NCBI RefSeq assembly: GCF_048569485.1
Contig: NC_134356.1
Location: 94,121,604-94,185,603, forward strand
Direction: 5' to 3'
Length of the DNA: 64,000 nt
DNA from: Anomaloglossus baeobatrachus
Taxonomy: Eukaryota; Chordata; Amphibia; Anura; Aromobatidae
The first letter of the stretch is position 1; the number at the start of each line of letters is the position of its first letter. Shown here in pieces: positions 1 through 11,540 of the stretch. Under the pieces are notes generated by a model. That model ran no database searches, had not been told where the DNA came from, and saw only the letters and a program-made list of their open reading frames with translations. The position numbers and the translations under genes were made by a program.

Positions 1-895
1 ACACACCTTCTCAAGAACAACTATTAAGAGGAGACTTTGTGCAGCAGGCCTTCATTGTAGAATAGCTGCTAGGAAACCACTGCTAAGGACAGGCAACAAG
101 CAGAAGAGACTTGTTTGGGCTAAAGAACACAAGGAATGGACATTAGACCAGTGGAAATCTGTGCTTTGGTCTGATCAGTCCAAATTTGAGATCTTTGGAT
201 CCAACCACCGTGTCTTTGTAGAAAAGGTGGACTCTACATGCCTGGTTCCCACCGTGAAGCATGATGGAGGAGGTGTGATGGTGTGGGGGTGCTTTGCTGG
301 TGACACTGCTGAGGATTTATTCAAAATTGAAGGCATACTGAACCAGCATGGCTACCACAGCATCTCGCAGCGGTGGGCTATTCCATCCGGTTTGCGTTCA
401 GTTGGACCATCATTTATTTTTCAACAGGACAATGACCCCAAACACACTTCCAGGCTGTGTAAGGCCTACTTGACTAAGAAGGAGAGTGATGGGGTGCTAC
501 GCCAGATGGCCTGGCCTCCACAGTCACCAATCGAGATGGTTTGGGGTGAGCTGGACCGCAGAGTGAAGGCAAAAGGGCAAAAGGGCCAACAAGTGCTAAG
601 CATCTCTGGGAACTCCTTCAAGACTGTTGGAAGACCATTTCCGGTGATTACCTCTTGAAGCTCATCCAGAGAATGCCAGGAGTGTGCAAAGCAGTAATCA
701 AAGCAAAAGGTGGCTACTTTGAAGAACCTAGAATGTAAGACATATGTTCAGTTGTTCACACTCTTTTGTTAAGTATTTCATTCCACATGTGTTAATTCAT
801 AGTTTTGATGCCTTCAATGTGAATCTACAATTTTCAGAGTCATGAAAATAAAGAAAATTCTTTGAATGAGAAGGTGTGTCCAAACTTTTGGTCAG

Positions 896-896
<1 letters not shown>
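1..896 (+). mobile_element. Tc1-like DNA transposon, 5' part cut by window edge
   Basis: Right-hand portion of a Tc1/mariner transposon. The coding part is open from the window edge. The 3' end carries a typical Tc1 terminal inverted repeat, reading CCAAACTTTTGGTCAGTA outward near 879-896, directly against a TA microsatellite, as expected for a family that targets TA. The left inverted repeat lies outside the window, so total length cannot be given. Confidence 0.85.
2..737 (+). pseudogene. Tc1-like transposase, C-terminal two thirds, broken
   Basis: Cut-and-paste transposase of the DDE_3 (Tc1) family. The frame is open from position 2 and shows the end of the second helix-turn-helix, then VLWSDQSKFEIFG (first catalytic Asp), VKHDGGGVMVWGC, and FQQDNDPKHTS (second Asp). 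The usual SPDLNPIE block reads SPIE, consistent with an in-frame loss of four residues upstream of the third catalytic Glu. Near 597-600 the frame shifts: the family tail (LWELLQDCW, ISGDYLLKLI, KAKGGYFEE) continues in another frame to a stop at about 737, while the original frame stops at 658. Not expected to be active. Confidence 0.85.

Positions 897-946
<50 letters not shown>
897..946. repeat. (TA)n microsatellite
   Basis: About 25 TA units directly next to the Tc1 inverted repeat. It may have grown from the TA target duplication. Confidence 0.95.
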
Positions 947-954
<8 letters not shown>

Positions 955-2348
955 ATTTGAAGTAGGCCTCTGCAAGTTATATATTACGGCATCATACACA
1001 ACCTTGGGAAAATAATAGGTAGCGAGGGTGGTATCATGACCATGCTGATATGGTGAATGAGGACTAAGAGGAGGACCCAAAGAAGAGGAAAACAAGGACT
1101 GTCTACCCTTGTTTGGGGGGGAGAGCTGTGCATGGGAATACTTGGTAGTAAAGGAAACATTTGTATTGACTTTAGGTTCGGTTGCCGTCATTCAGTGGGA
1201 TTGAGTAGTCTGGACTAATTCACTCTTTGTTCATTTTGATAAGAGTCAGCCTGTCAGCATTATCAAACAAAGGACAATGATTTTTATTAATGAAGATCAC
1301 ACACAACATAACACAATATCACAAGATAAAAACTACCAAGAAATATAGGGGGAGTACAAGATGTATAATAGGCAGATGAATAATAACCAATGTAAAGTTC
1401 CCATTTACCTCTAATCATCCAAAAACATTGATAAGTGGAAGGTAAACTAAACCTCAAAATTGGGGATAAAAATTAAAGGATGAAGAGGAAAGGGAAAAAC
1501 AGGTAAGAATTTATAAAAATCTGCCACAGTATCCAATAAAGTGCATGTGCACATGACTGAGCAAGGTCCCCAGTATAGCCATACTTAGACAAGAAGGTCA
1601 GGAAAATTACCTAAAGTGCAGGTGCAGTCACAGGGGAACCAAGGCGCAGTTACAACATCAGCACAAAATACCCATAAAGATGCAGGATCACCATCAACGC
1701 GCGTGTCGCGGAGGTACTGTTGCTTTCTCAAGGAGGCAGACTCTGAGGGTCTTGAGGGTCTTCCTCCTTGAGAAAGCAGCAGTACCTCCGTGAAATGCAT
1801 ACATATATATATACATAGACACAAACACACACACACACACACAGTCGTGGCCAAAAATGTTAGCCCTCTTGAAGTTGTTCCAGAAAATGACCCTTTACAC
1901 CGCCCCTCTCCATAATATCTCCCCAACACTGCCCCTATGTATAATATCCCCACATACAAACTGCTTCTCTGTATGATACCCTCCTTCCCCTCACACACAC
2001 ACACTGTTACTTGCAACACTTTGTTAAGAAAGAAGTAGTGGGCACCACAGTGTAATAAATATAAATATCAGGTGGGGTGGTAACAAAAGCTATGCATAAA
2101 AATGAATTGTGACATGAGAGGTAAAAAATTGCATAGAAATAATTTGCACACTCAGCTATTTATATATAACCATGGCTTTTATTGATACAAAACATATAAG
2201 GCTGACAAAAACAAAAGGTTAGAAACACAATTGACAAGAGAAAAAGAATGGTTGAAATAAAGGGATGAACATAATAATCCTGTATGTACTTATCCCCAAT
2301 GAAATATCAGGGCACTGATAATAGAATGCATAATAACCATATACCTGG
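947..2348. other. No gene seen; decayed repeats with a small foldback
   Basis: No supportable coding region. A 27-bp inverted repeat with one mismatch lies at 1710-1736 and 1763-1789. A short CA run is at 1827-1843, followed by GTCGTGGCCAAAAATGTTAG, which resembles an eroded Tc1-type terminal repeat. The rest is AT-rich and not assigned. Confidence 0.5.
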
Positions 2349-2358
2349 TATATATATA

Positions 2359-2391
<33 letters not shown>
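2349..2391. repeat. (TA)n microsatellite
   Basis: Alternating TA tract with a few interruptions. Confidence 0.9.
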
Positions 2392-2392
<1 letters not shown>

Positions 2393-4036
2393 CACTGATA
2401 TAGTGCTTGCAACTGTGTATCGGCTCTATGTCTTTGCAGATTTACTTATATGAGCAAGTGGGGTTTGATTTAGCTGTTATGATGGTTAGGCATAATTTCC
2501 TTCCTGCACTCCACATCATACATCACTATACTCCTATATATTGTCTTACTTTCTTTCTCTATTGTGAATAAATAGCCATTCTTCTTTTATGCCACCAGTA
2601 ACTGCTCGTCACTAGCTCCTCTTCCAAATTAGACAGACGCGACTCGTGTAAGCGCTACTCGCATCCCTCACCCACCATGGCTGTTGCAGCATTGCCGTGG
2701 GGTTGGGACAGATGACGTGGGGATGGGACAGATGACTATATCCTCCTTTTCTTCATCCCTGGCGCGCACCGTCCATGGTGTGGTGGGGGATGGAGCATCA
2801 TGGCGCTGAGCACGCCAATTTGTCTAGCACTGAATGGGCACGATTTGACCTGGATAAAAATGTACCTCCTCTACTGTCATTTAAGTCATTCCTTCCGAAA
2901 AAGCCATTACATTGGTGAAACATGTATCGGGGCTTCCTCTCGGCTCCCCATTGGTCTCATTGTGCATGTGTTCTGGTGACAATGACTACAGTCATTTAAC
3001 CATTTATTATATATGTGTGCCTGAACTTGTGCTTAATCTATTCTGTTTACTATCACCATTTTACCTGGGTTGGTGGGTTAGTGCTTAACACTATTATCAT
3101 ATGCATTGCACACTATTGTTTTTTACCTATAAGAGCACATACCTAGCCTGCACTTTGGATCATCCTTGCCCAGTGTCTGCCTCGACCACAAACAGCACCT
3201 GGGGAGCTTGTATTTCTGTGCCACGTTGTGTTCACGGTTTATTGCACCATTTATGATTAGTATTACTCGTTACAAATTTCTCATTAAATATTATTATTGT
3301 ATTTTACTAGCCTTGGTCCTTTTTTTTGGTTCCCTATGAGGTTACTGCACCTTTCATTTTATATTTAGGGTTCCACTCGTTTGGTGTCATATAATAATAG
3401 CTAGGTTTATTAGCTGCAAGGGTATGGCGTAGATAACACTTCTGTAAATAGATGCGTAGGCAGCTAAGAAGTGAAAGGTTTGTTATGTTGCATCGGATTT
3501 TAATAATTCTGCAAAGTTATCATAAGTAGTGAGTTAGGTGTACAGCAATTGTTAGCAGTTTCTGAAATAATTAGTAGGATGTCTTCATATGCACATTACA
3601 ATGTGCAATGCATTCATAAGGTTATTTGTTATAAATTTGAGTTTTAATAGTTTAGTAAATCTTACAAAAATATACTCAAGTTTTGGTAGATTTCTTGGGA
3701 GCTTGTAAAAATCTTTTTTTCACTTCTCCCTTCACAATTATTCAAGTCAGATAATATTTAAGTGTTTTTTTATCTTTATGTAAATTACACATTCAACTTT
3801 GTAATGTTCATGTTCTTTAATTTTTATTTTAATTCTTCACGGTTTTAAAAATATGTTTGCTGTGAACAGGAACATCCGTATTTACACCCAGTGTCTGAAA
3901 TCTTGCACAAGCCTAATACTTGTCACCAGACTGAAAACACCTTAGGGAAGGTGCAGTACTCATTAAACAAGCAAGAATTAAATTCACTGATTCACAGTTG
4001 ACATCTTCTCTGATTGTAGTCATTCTCTGTCTTGTC
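2392..4036. other. No gene seen; AT-rich intergenic sequence
   Basis: No coding frame or known element is recognised. Near 2912-2945 the string GGTGAAACATGTATCGGGG resembles the 3' half of the hammerhead motifs later in this window (GAAACGCGTCGGG), but the CTGATGA half is not convincing. Confidence 0.4.
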
Positions 4037-4038
4037 TA

Positions 4039-4610
4039 AAGGGAAGTTTACACACAGCGACATCTCTAGCGATGTCACTGGTGAAAGCACCCGCCCCCGT
4101 CGGTTGTGTGTCACGGGCAAATCGCTGCCCGTGGCGCACAACATTGCTAAGAACGGTCACACGTACTTACCTGCCTAGCGATGTTGCTGTGGCCGGCGAA
4201 CCGCCTCCTTTCTAAGGGGGCGGTTCGTGCGGCGTCACAGCAACGTCTCTAAGCAGCCGCCCAATAAAGGCGGAGGGGCGGAGATGAGCAGCCGGAACAT
4301 CCCGCCCACCTCCTTCCTTCCTCATTGCCGGCGGCCACAGGTACGTTGATGTTACTCATTCCTGCGGTGTCACACATAGCGATGTGTGCTGCCGCAGGAA
4401 TGACGAACAACCTGTGTCCTACAACAGCAACAATAATTGGGAATAGAACGACGCATCAACGATCAACGATAAGGTAAGTAATTTTGATCATTAACGGTCG
4501 TTCGTGCGTTTCACATGCAACAACGTCGCTAACAAGGCCAGATGTGCGTCACGAATTCCGTGACCCCAACGACATCTCGTTAGCGATGTTGTTGCGTGTA
4601 AAGCGCCCTT
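4039..4610. mobile_element. GC-rich non-autonomous DNA element (MITE), copy 1
   Basis: About 570 bp with inverted ends: the left reads AAGGGAAGTTTACACACAGC and the reverse complement of the right reads AAGGGCGCTTTACACGCAAC. Both ends abut TA. It has no coding capacity. Copy 2 at 40564-41136 (opposite orientation) and a relative at 59174-59754 share the ends and the internal GC-rich blocks (GGCGAACCGCCTCC, CTCATTGCCGGCGGCC). Superfamily is unsettled: TA flanks suit Tc1/mariner, while the third copy shows TAA. Confidence 0.75.
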
Positions 4611-4864
4611 TAGTGTTTTCCATCCCTCCCAGATGAGCATGTAGCTCTTTTTTTATGATGCTGTGTTTCTCTGAAAATAAGACAGGTTCCTATATTATTT
4701 TTTGCTCCGAAAGATGAGCTAGGGCTTATTTTTTACAGGGGATGTCTTTTTTCCATGAACAACAATCCACATTTATTCTTGAATAAAAAAAATCAACATT
4801 TATTCAAATATAGTCAGATTGCATTCTCAAACATCAACATAACTCCCCCAAACCCTGTGTGTTT

Positions 4865-4890
4865 GTCTATCTATCTCTCTGTCTATCTAT
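4865..4890. repeat. Short (TATC)n-like microsatellite
   Basis: Imperfect CTAT/TATC repeats just before the Tc1 terminal repeat at 4914. Confidence 0.6.
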
Positions 4891-4913
4891 TAGATGATAG
4901 AAACAGTGGAAAT

Positions 4914-5872
4914 CAGAAGTTTACATACACTATCTAAAAAGACATATATTCATGTTTTTCTCACTTTCAAATTCTGACATGAAATAAGAATAAACCATTC
5001 CTGTTTTAAGTCAATTAGGAACCAAAATTATTTATATTTGCCAAATGCCAGAATAATGAGAGAGAATGTTTTACGACATTTGTATTACTTTCTGAAAAGT
5101 CCAAAAGTTTGCATACAATTAATTAGTATTTGGTACCATTGCCCTTAAACTGTATGACTTGGGTCAAACGTTTTGGATATCCTTCCACAAGCTTCTCACA
5201 ATAGTTGGTAAGAATTTGAGCCCATTCCTCCTAACAGAACTGGTGTAACTGAGCCATGTTTGGAGGTCGCCATGCTCACACCTGCCTTTTCAGCTTTTCC
5301 CATAAATTTTCAATAGGATTTAGATCAGGGCTTTCTGATGGCCACACCAAAACATTGACTTTGTAATCCTTAAGCCACTTAGTAACCAGTTTGGCAGTAT
5401 GATTTGGGTCATTGAAGACCCATTTCCGCCCAAGCTTTAAGTTCCTGGCTGATGTCTTGAGATGTTGCTTCAGTATTGCCACATAACCTTCTTTCCTCAT
5501 GATGCCATCTATTTTGTGAAGTGCACCAGTTCCACCTGCAGCTAAACAACTCTACAACATGATGTCGCCACCCCCCTGTTTCACAGTTTTGATGGTGTTC
5601 TGAGACTTCAAAGCTTCACACTTTTTCCTCCAAGCATAACAATTGTCATTATGGCGATACAGTTCAATTTTAGTTTCGGCAGACCACAGGACACATCTCC
5701 AAAAATTAAAGTCTTTGTTCCTGTGTGCATTTGCGAACATTAATCTGGCTTTTTTATGTTTCTTTTGGAGTAATGTCTTCTTCCTGGCAGAGTTGGTGTT
5801 CAGCCCATGTTAATATAGTACCCGTTTCACTGTGGGTAACGACACAATCTTACCAGCTTCTGCCAGAATATT
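4914..5872 (-). mobile_element. Sleeping Beauty/Frog Prince-clade Tc1 relic
   Basis: Left end reads CAGTGGAAATCAGAAGTTTA, close to the terminal repeat of the Sleeping Beauty-type Tc1 clade. The interior carries decayed transposase on the minus strand. At 5872 a retro-insertion interrupts it. A few transposase-like residues (HNLVNILA) continue after 6366 on the minus strand, but no right-hand inverted repeat could be found, so that end is lost or decayed. Confidence 0.75.
5276..5740 (-). pseudogene. Tc1 transposase fragments (Sleeping Beauty-like clade)
   Basis: Two minus-strand blocks remain. 5740-5552 encodes FANAHRNKDFNFWRCVLWSAETKIELY, around the first catalytic region, then VKQGGGDIML. 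5500-5276 encodes KWVFNDPNHTAKLVTKWL, around the second Asp, and WPSESPDLNPIENLWEKLK with the third Glu. Stops and frame changes separate them, and the expected QDNDPKHT is degraded. Not functional. Confidence 0.8.
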
Positions 5873-6123
5873 TCTTTTGCCACAAAGAGAAATTGGCAGC
5901 ACTCTGCGGTTGTCAAACAAATGTTGCTTTATTTTTTCTTGCAGACAGGTGAAACAGACATGAGGGTGCAGGGGGAGCGGAGCACAAGGACGACGGTACC
6001 GTCGTCCTTGTGCACCGCTTCCCCTGCACCCTCATGTCTGTTTCACCTGTCTGCAAGAAAAAATAAAGCAACATTTGTTTGACAACCGCAGAGTGCTGCC
6101 AATTTCTCTTTGTGGCAAAAGAA
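5872..6123. repeat. 252-bp near-perfect palindrome
   Basis: Arms of about 126 bp meet at GGTACC with no spacer. The clearest arm difference is GGGGGAGCGGAGC on the left against GGGGAAGCGGTGC (reverse complement) on the right. The left arm starts at the insertion boundary, so the palindrome arose during or just after insertion. Confidence 0.9.
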
Positions 6124-6352
6124 GTATTTATCCTGGCACTTTGGCAACAGCACCACGGTCAGTCACTTCATCCTATGCACTCAGCTGTTTTTTCTGCAGC
6201 AAGTCCATGTGAGTATTAGCAGCTAAGGCTGCCTTTTAGAATACCCACGTGGTTGGCTCTAAACAGAACAGAGCCGAAAAAGACTTTGCTACAACAGCCT
6301 TACAGAGTGGTAAGCGGTGCAGTGCACCTTTTTCCTTTCTATTTCTCTAAAG
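5873..6352. mobile_element. Retro-insertion with internal palindrome and 14-bp target duplication
   Basis: The 14-mer TCTGCCAGAATATT occurs at 5859-5872 and 6353-6366, flanking a 480-bp insert inside the Tc1 relic. The first half of the insert is a near-perfect palindrome (5872-6123, centre GGTACC at 5995-6000); the remaining 229 bp is single copy. A target duplication of this length suggests target-primed reverse transcription, as for LINEs or Penelope-like elements. No coding sequence was found and the family is not identified. Confidence 0.6.
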
Positions 6353-6366
6353 TCTGCCAGAATATT

Positions 6367-8426
6367 AACAAGGTTGTGAGGATACTCTGAGAAATATTAG
6401 GAGGATTATGACATTCATACATGTCACCCAGCTGTCACATTCCATTTACACAACCCTGCCCTTTTGCCAGAAGAAATCCTGCACTGCCTCAAGGGCCAAA
6501 TGGTGGATGTGACAAATCCAATCAAAGCAGTTCCTAAGCCAGCAAGTCCCCCTGCTGAGCAAATGGTCCTGCTCTGGAGGTAGGCGAAGAACTATAAGTT
6601 TATCTAACTTCAAAGAACTAGGTCTAGACTCTGCCAGACTGGACAAGGCCGATGTAAAAGTTACAATATTGGGTAGTTCGTTGTCTCCACAAATAAGGCA
6701 GGCATATTTTCAGATTCCTGACAGCAAGATGCATTTCACACACTTTTCTGCTAATTTGTGAGACCTGTGTAGCAGCCGATAATTAATAACTAGGCGTAGG
6801 AAGACCATAGGCAGCCCGAGTTTCCTATCAATGAATAGATAAAATTCTGAGGGGAAATATAAAGGTCATATCTTCCTGTGGGATGCTCAGGGGTGGAAAT
6901 ATGAGGAAAATTGAAAATCTATATTTCCCTTGAAAGTAAAAAGACACACTTATGGCCACACTAGTCTTAGGCCACCAGATGGGAGGGGACATGGTATGTG
7001 CCGGGATTCATAACCTTAGTGTGGACATCTTGTGGGTGTTCTTCTCTGAAAAGTCACATGCGATAAACATGTGCGTGTGAGGAGCCTCTCCTATGCCAGC
7101 CAACACCAGGTATATTCACAAAGGAACAAGGTAACTGATCCATCTGTATATCTATTTGTAACACGTCTTATCTGTAGCTGTATTCCTAACATAATTTCTG
7201 TAAATTCCATCATGTATATAGTGTATTATCTAGTGTGCCCTTAAGGCGATTAAATATATAATTTAATCTTGGGCTGTTTCTTTTATCTCAATTCCCGAAA
7301 CCCATGTCTGTGAGTTCGGCTTAATTTTACACGCTACCTAGGCTAGTTTCTGGCCTGATATAGTCCTATTAAAAGACCAGGCCTATATCTAACGAGGAAC
7401 TGGTGGTAGTCTACCGCTCTATACTGGACTGGCAGAATTCTCTTCCACTGGGGCTAGTGGAAAGTTCCTGTTGGCCTGCCAGGGTTGGGGGTAAGCTGCG
7501 TGCTATGCCAGAAGTTACGCAGCCAACTCTGTTCCACCCCCATGCCTCCCTGTGCCCCCAGGGACAGGAGGTGTCAGTGCTGCATTGTGCCAAGCGGACT
7601 TTATGTACCCCTTGGGGGAGTGGAACATCTCATGTTGGTGGAAGTGACGAGGTCGCCTCTTGTGGCTCTGATGTATTAGAGATGTATGGGTAGGGCTGCG
7701 AGCAGTTTCGTCACAGATAGACAGGTTCGCAACCAAGCGGAGGGACGTCTGAGTAACCCCCTGGACCAGTTTGTGACAAAGGTCTTTTACTTTTGTTCTT
7801 GGGTTGATATGCACATGCCTGACCGAAGCACTTTCATCTTTAGTACACAGAACCCGTCACCTTTCTGAGCGGTATGATGGCTGGACATTCACATCTTGTT
7901 TATGCTTGCGTATAATAGTTTGTAAAATTGAGCAAGCCACCTTCAAGTATTTGGAATTTGCACCCTAGGATGTGTGGAGGGTGTATCCCTTATGAGAGAC
8001 TTGAATGCACTGTGCCTTTAAGGGAACAGGGCTCCCCTGCTGAGTGTAATGGACTTGCTCATGCCTCTATTTCTGTGACTGTGTTAGTTGTTTAGCTTTG
8101 CAGAAAATTTGTGGGAACACAGGCCTGGAAGCAAGAACTGACAGGAAGGAGTGTGAGCAGTGGTTGTGCTACAGCTGCTGAGGAAAAAGCAGGACGTTGC
8201 CTGAGAAGAAATCCCAGAATTTGCTCAGTTGGTACCCAATCTAGAGGAGGATGTTGCCCGGATGAGCCAGATGACCTGTGACCCAAGAGAAGAAAAGCTG
8301 CTTCCATTAAGCCCCAGAGAAGTGCGCACCAACAGACTTCGTACCTCAAGAGAGGACCGGATCTTCGGACAGTACTGTTAGTCTGAACTTTTGCACACTG
8401 GTTAGGATTTAGTGCAGGCCTCTGTA
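6367..8426. other. No gene seen; old unassigned sequence
   Basis: Open frames between 7403 and 7868 overlap in several frames on both strands and show no domain or family motif, so I do not call them genes. Sequence around 6960-7400 has an LTR-like flavour but no paired ends or target duplication could be defined. Confidence 0.4.
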
Positions 8427-9808
8427 CACCGTTTGCAGAATTATTAGGCAAGTTGTATTTTAGAGGATTTTTTTTATTATTGATCAACAATTATGTTCTC
8501 AATCAACCCAAAAGACCCATAAATATCTAAGTTTAATATTTTTGGAAGTTGGAGTGGTTTTTTTTTAGATATGGCTATCTTAGGAGGATATCTGTTTGTG
8601 CAGGTAACTATTACTGTGCAGAATTATTAGGCAACCTAATAAAAACCAAATATATTCCCATTTCACTTGATTATTTTTAACAAGTAAACCAATATAACTG
8701 CCCAAAATTTAGAAATAAACATTTTTGACATGCAAAAACAAAACTCAAATAAATTAGTGACCAATAGCCATCTTTCTTTATGATGACACTCAACAGCCTA
8801 CCATCCATAGATTCTGTCAGTTGTTTGATCTTTTTACAATCAACATTGCGTGCAGCAGCCACCACAGCCTCTCAGACACTGTTCCGAGAGGTGTACTGTT
8901 TTCCCTCCTTGTAGATCTCACATTTTATGAGGGACCACAGGTTCTCTATGGGGTTCAGATCAGGTGAACAAAGGGGCCATGTCATTATTTTTTCATCTTT
9001 TAGACCTTTACTGGCCAGACACACTGTGGAGTAGTTGGATGCATGTCATGGAGCATTGTCCTGCATGAAACTCATGTTTTTCTTGAACGATACCGACTTC
9101 ATCGTGTACCACTGCTTGAAGAAGTTGTCTTCCAGAAACTGGCAGTAGGTCTGGGAGTTGAGCTTCACTCCATCCTCAACCCGAAAAGGTCCCACAAGTT
9201 CATCTTTGATGATACTAGCCCATACCAGTACCCCACTTTCACCTTGCTGGCGTCTGAGTCAGAGTGGAGCTCTCTGCGCTTTACTGATCAAGCCTCTGGC
9301 CCATCCATCTGGCCCATCAAGAGTCACTTTCATTTCATCAGTTCATAAAACCTTTGAAAAATCAGTCTTAAGAAATTTCTTGGCCAAGGCTTGACGTTTT
9401 ATCTTATGTTTCTTGTTCAAAGGTGGTCGTTTTTCAGCCTTCTTTACCTTGGCCATGTCCTTGAGTATGGCACACCTTGTGCTTTTTGATACTCCAGTAA
9501 CGTTGCAGCTCTGAAATATGGAAAACTGGTGGAAAATGGCATCTTGGCAGCTTCACGCTTGATTTTCCTCAATTCATGGGCAATTATTTTGCGCCTTTTT
9601 TGCCCAACACGCTTCTTGCGACCCTGTTGGCTATTTGCCATGAAACGCTTGATGTTGGGTGATCACACTTCAAAAGTTTGGCAATTTCAAGACTGCTGCA
9701 TCCCTCTGCAAGACATCTCACAATTTTGGACTTTTCAGATCCCGTCAAATCACTCTTCTGACCCATTTTGCCAAAATACTCATTTGCCTAATAATTCTGC
9801 ACACAGTG
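8427..9808 (-). mobile_element. Tc1/mariner transposon, near full length, decayed
   Basis: Inverted ends share TTTGCAGAATTATTAGGCAA (left) and TGTGCAGAATTATTAGGCAA (right, reverse complement), each flanked by TA (8425-8426, 9809-9810). A second internal repeat of the same motif lies near 8617-8634. Length of 1382 bp suits an autonomous mariner. The transposase on the minus strand is broken. A second, more decayed relative is at about 13120-13530. Confidence 0.85.
8680..9766 (-). pseudogene. Mariner-type transposase, broken
   Basis: Minus-strand reading from 9766 gives a helix-turn-helix start (MGQKSDLTGSEKSKIVRCLAEG, IAKLLKCD), basic KKRVGQKRRKI, then in other frames DFSKVL-TDEMKVTLDGPDGWARG near the first catalytic Asp, SFMQDNAP near the second, and MTWPLCSPDLNPIENLWSLIK with the third Glu, ending in VAAARNVDCKKIKQLTESMDGRL. 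Several stops and frame changes interrupt it. Confidence 0.8.
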
Positions 9809-9888
9809 TATTTAGAGTGCAGTGTCTGCACAATCCCATTAGTGGAGGCCAGTTAGGATAGAATGCAGAGTAGTAAAGTATAAGTATA

Positions 9889-11540
9889 CAGTTAGGTCCA
9901 GAAATATTTGGACAGTGACACAAGTTTTGTTATTTTAGCTGTTTACAAAAACATGTTCAGAAATACAATTATATATATAATATGGGCTGAAAGTGCACAC
10001 TCCCAGCTGCAATATGAGAGTTTTCACATCCAAATCGGAGAAAGGTTTTAGGAATCATAGCTCTGTAATGCATAGCCTCCTCTTTTTCAAGGGACCAAAA
10101 GTAATTGGACAAGGGACTCTAAGGGCTGCAATTAACTCTGAAGGCATCTCCCTCGTTAACCTGTAATCAATGAAGTAGTTAAAAGGTCTGGGGTTGATTA
10201 CAGGTGTGTGGTTTTGCATTTGGAAGCTGTTGCTGTGACCAGACAACATGCGGTCTAAGGAACTCTCAATTGAGGTGAAGCAGAACATCCTGAGGCTGAA
10301 AAAAAAGAAAAAATCCATCAGAGAGATAGCAGACATGCTTGGAAAAGCAAAATCAACAGTCGGGTACATTCTGAGAAAAAAGGAATTGACTGGTGAGCTT
10401 GGGAACTCAAAAAGGCCTGGGCATCCACGGATGACAACAGTAGTGGATGATCGCCGCATACTTTCTTTGGTGAAGAAGAACCCGTTCACAACATCAACTG
10501 AAGTCCAGAACACTCTCAGTGAAGTAGGTGTATCTGTCTCTAAGTCAACAGTAAAGAGAAGACTCCATGAAAGTAAATACAAAGGGTTCACATCTAGATG
10601 CAAACCATTCATCAATTCCAAAAATAGACAGGCCAGAGTTAAATTTGCTGAAAAACACCTCATGAAGCCAGCTCAGTTCTGGAAAAGTATTCTATGGACA
10701 GATGAGACAAAGATCAACCTGTACCAGAATGATGGGAAGAAAAAAGTTTGGAGAAGAAAGGGAACGGCACATGATCCAAGGCACACCACATCCTCTGTAA
10801 AACATGGTGGAGGCAACGTGATGGCATGGGCATGCATGGCTTTCAATGGCACTGGGTCACTTGTGTTTATTGATGACATAACAGCAGACAAGAGTAGCCG
10901 GATGAATTCTGAAGTGTACCGGGATATACTTTCAGCCCAGATTCAGCCAAATGCCGCAAAGTTGATCGGACGGCGCTTCATAGTACAGATGGACAATGAC
11001 CCCAAGCATACAGCCAAAGCTACCCAGGAGTTCATGAGTGCTAAAAAGTGGAACATTCTGCAATGGCCAAGTCAATCACCAGATCTTAACCCAATTGAGC
11101 ATGCATTTCACTTGCTCAAATCCAGACTTAAGACGGAAAGACCCACAAACAAGCAAGACCTGAAGGCTGCGGCTGTAAAGGCCTGGCAAAGCATTAAGAA
11201 GGAGGAAACCCAGCGTTTGGTGATGTCCATGGGTTCCAGACTTAAGGCAGTGATTGCCTCCAAAGGATTCGCAACAAAATATTGAAAATAAAATATTTTT
11301 TTTTGGGTTTGGTTTATTTGTCCAATTACTTTTGACCTCCTAAAATGTGGAGTGTTTGTAAAGAAATGTGTACAATTCCTACAATTTCTATCAGATATTT
11401 TTGTTCAAACCTTCAAATTAAACGTTACAATCTGCACTTGAATTCTGTTGTAGAGGTTTCATTTCAAATCCAATGTGGTGGCATGCAGAGCCCAACTCGC
11501 GAAAATTGTGTCACTGTCCAAATATTTCTGGACCTAACTG
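9889..11540 (+). mobile_element. Tc1-like transposon copy 1, complete
   Basis: 1652 bp, flanked by TA on both sides. The outermost bases of both ends match (CAGTTAGGTCCAGAAATATT) and continue through TTGGACAGTGACACAA. An inner repeat (AAAAGTAATTGGACAA on the left near 10096; the complementary string near 11317-11335 on the right) gives an IR/DR layout as in Sleeping Beauty-type elements. It encloses one uninterrupted transposase. Copy 2 is at 47208-48847. Confidence 0.92.
10248..11285 (+). CDS. Tc1-like transposase, open frame (345 aa)
   Basis: Cut-and-paste transposase, expected to bind the element's inverted repeats and act in the nucleus. Order: paired-like helix-turn-helix (residues ~1-55, SIREIADMLGKAKSTVGYIL), linker KRPGHPRM where the family usually has GRPR, second helix-turn-helix (~60-110), then the DDE_3 core: WTDET (Asp ~151), QMDNDPKHT (Asp ~249) and SPDLNPIEH (Glu ~284), giving the DD34E spacing. 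Normal length is about 340 aa. The start is chosen because copy 2 begins at the same MRSKELS. Whether it is active is not known; the Arg-to-His change in the GRPR-like motif could matter. Confidence 0.92.
   Translation: MRSKELSIEVKQNILRLKKKKKSIREIADMLGKAKSTVGYILRKKELTGELGNSKRPGHPRMTTVVDDRRILSLVKKNPFTTSTEVQNTLSEVGVSVSKSTVKRRLHESKYKGFTSRCKPFINSKNRQARVKFAEKHLMKPAQFWKSILWTDETKINLYQNDGKKKVWRRKGTAHDPRHTTSSVKHGGGNVMAWACMAFNGTGSLVFIDDITADKSSRMNSEVYRDILSAQIQPNAAKLIGRRFIVQMDNDPKHTAKATQEFMSAKKWNILQWPSQSPDLNPIEHAFHLLKSRLKTERPTNKQDLKAAAVKAWQSIKKEETQRLVMSMGSRLKAVIASKGFATKY

Noticed and set aside
6960-7420. Possible LTR with a primer site
   Set aside because: No paired ends, target duplication or internal genes could be shown.
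7403-7868. Overlapping open frames on both strands
   Set aside because: GC-richer patch without domain motifs; overlapping frames on both strands are expected by chance.
10055-10891. Minus-strand frames of 202 and 72 aa over the Tc1 gene
   Set aside because: Mirror frames of the transposase; near-identical frames recur antisense to copy 2 (47374-48198).
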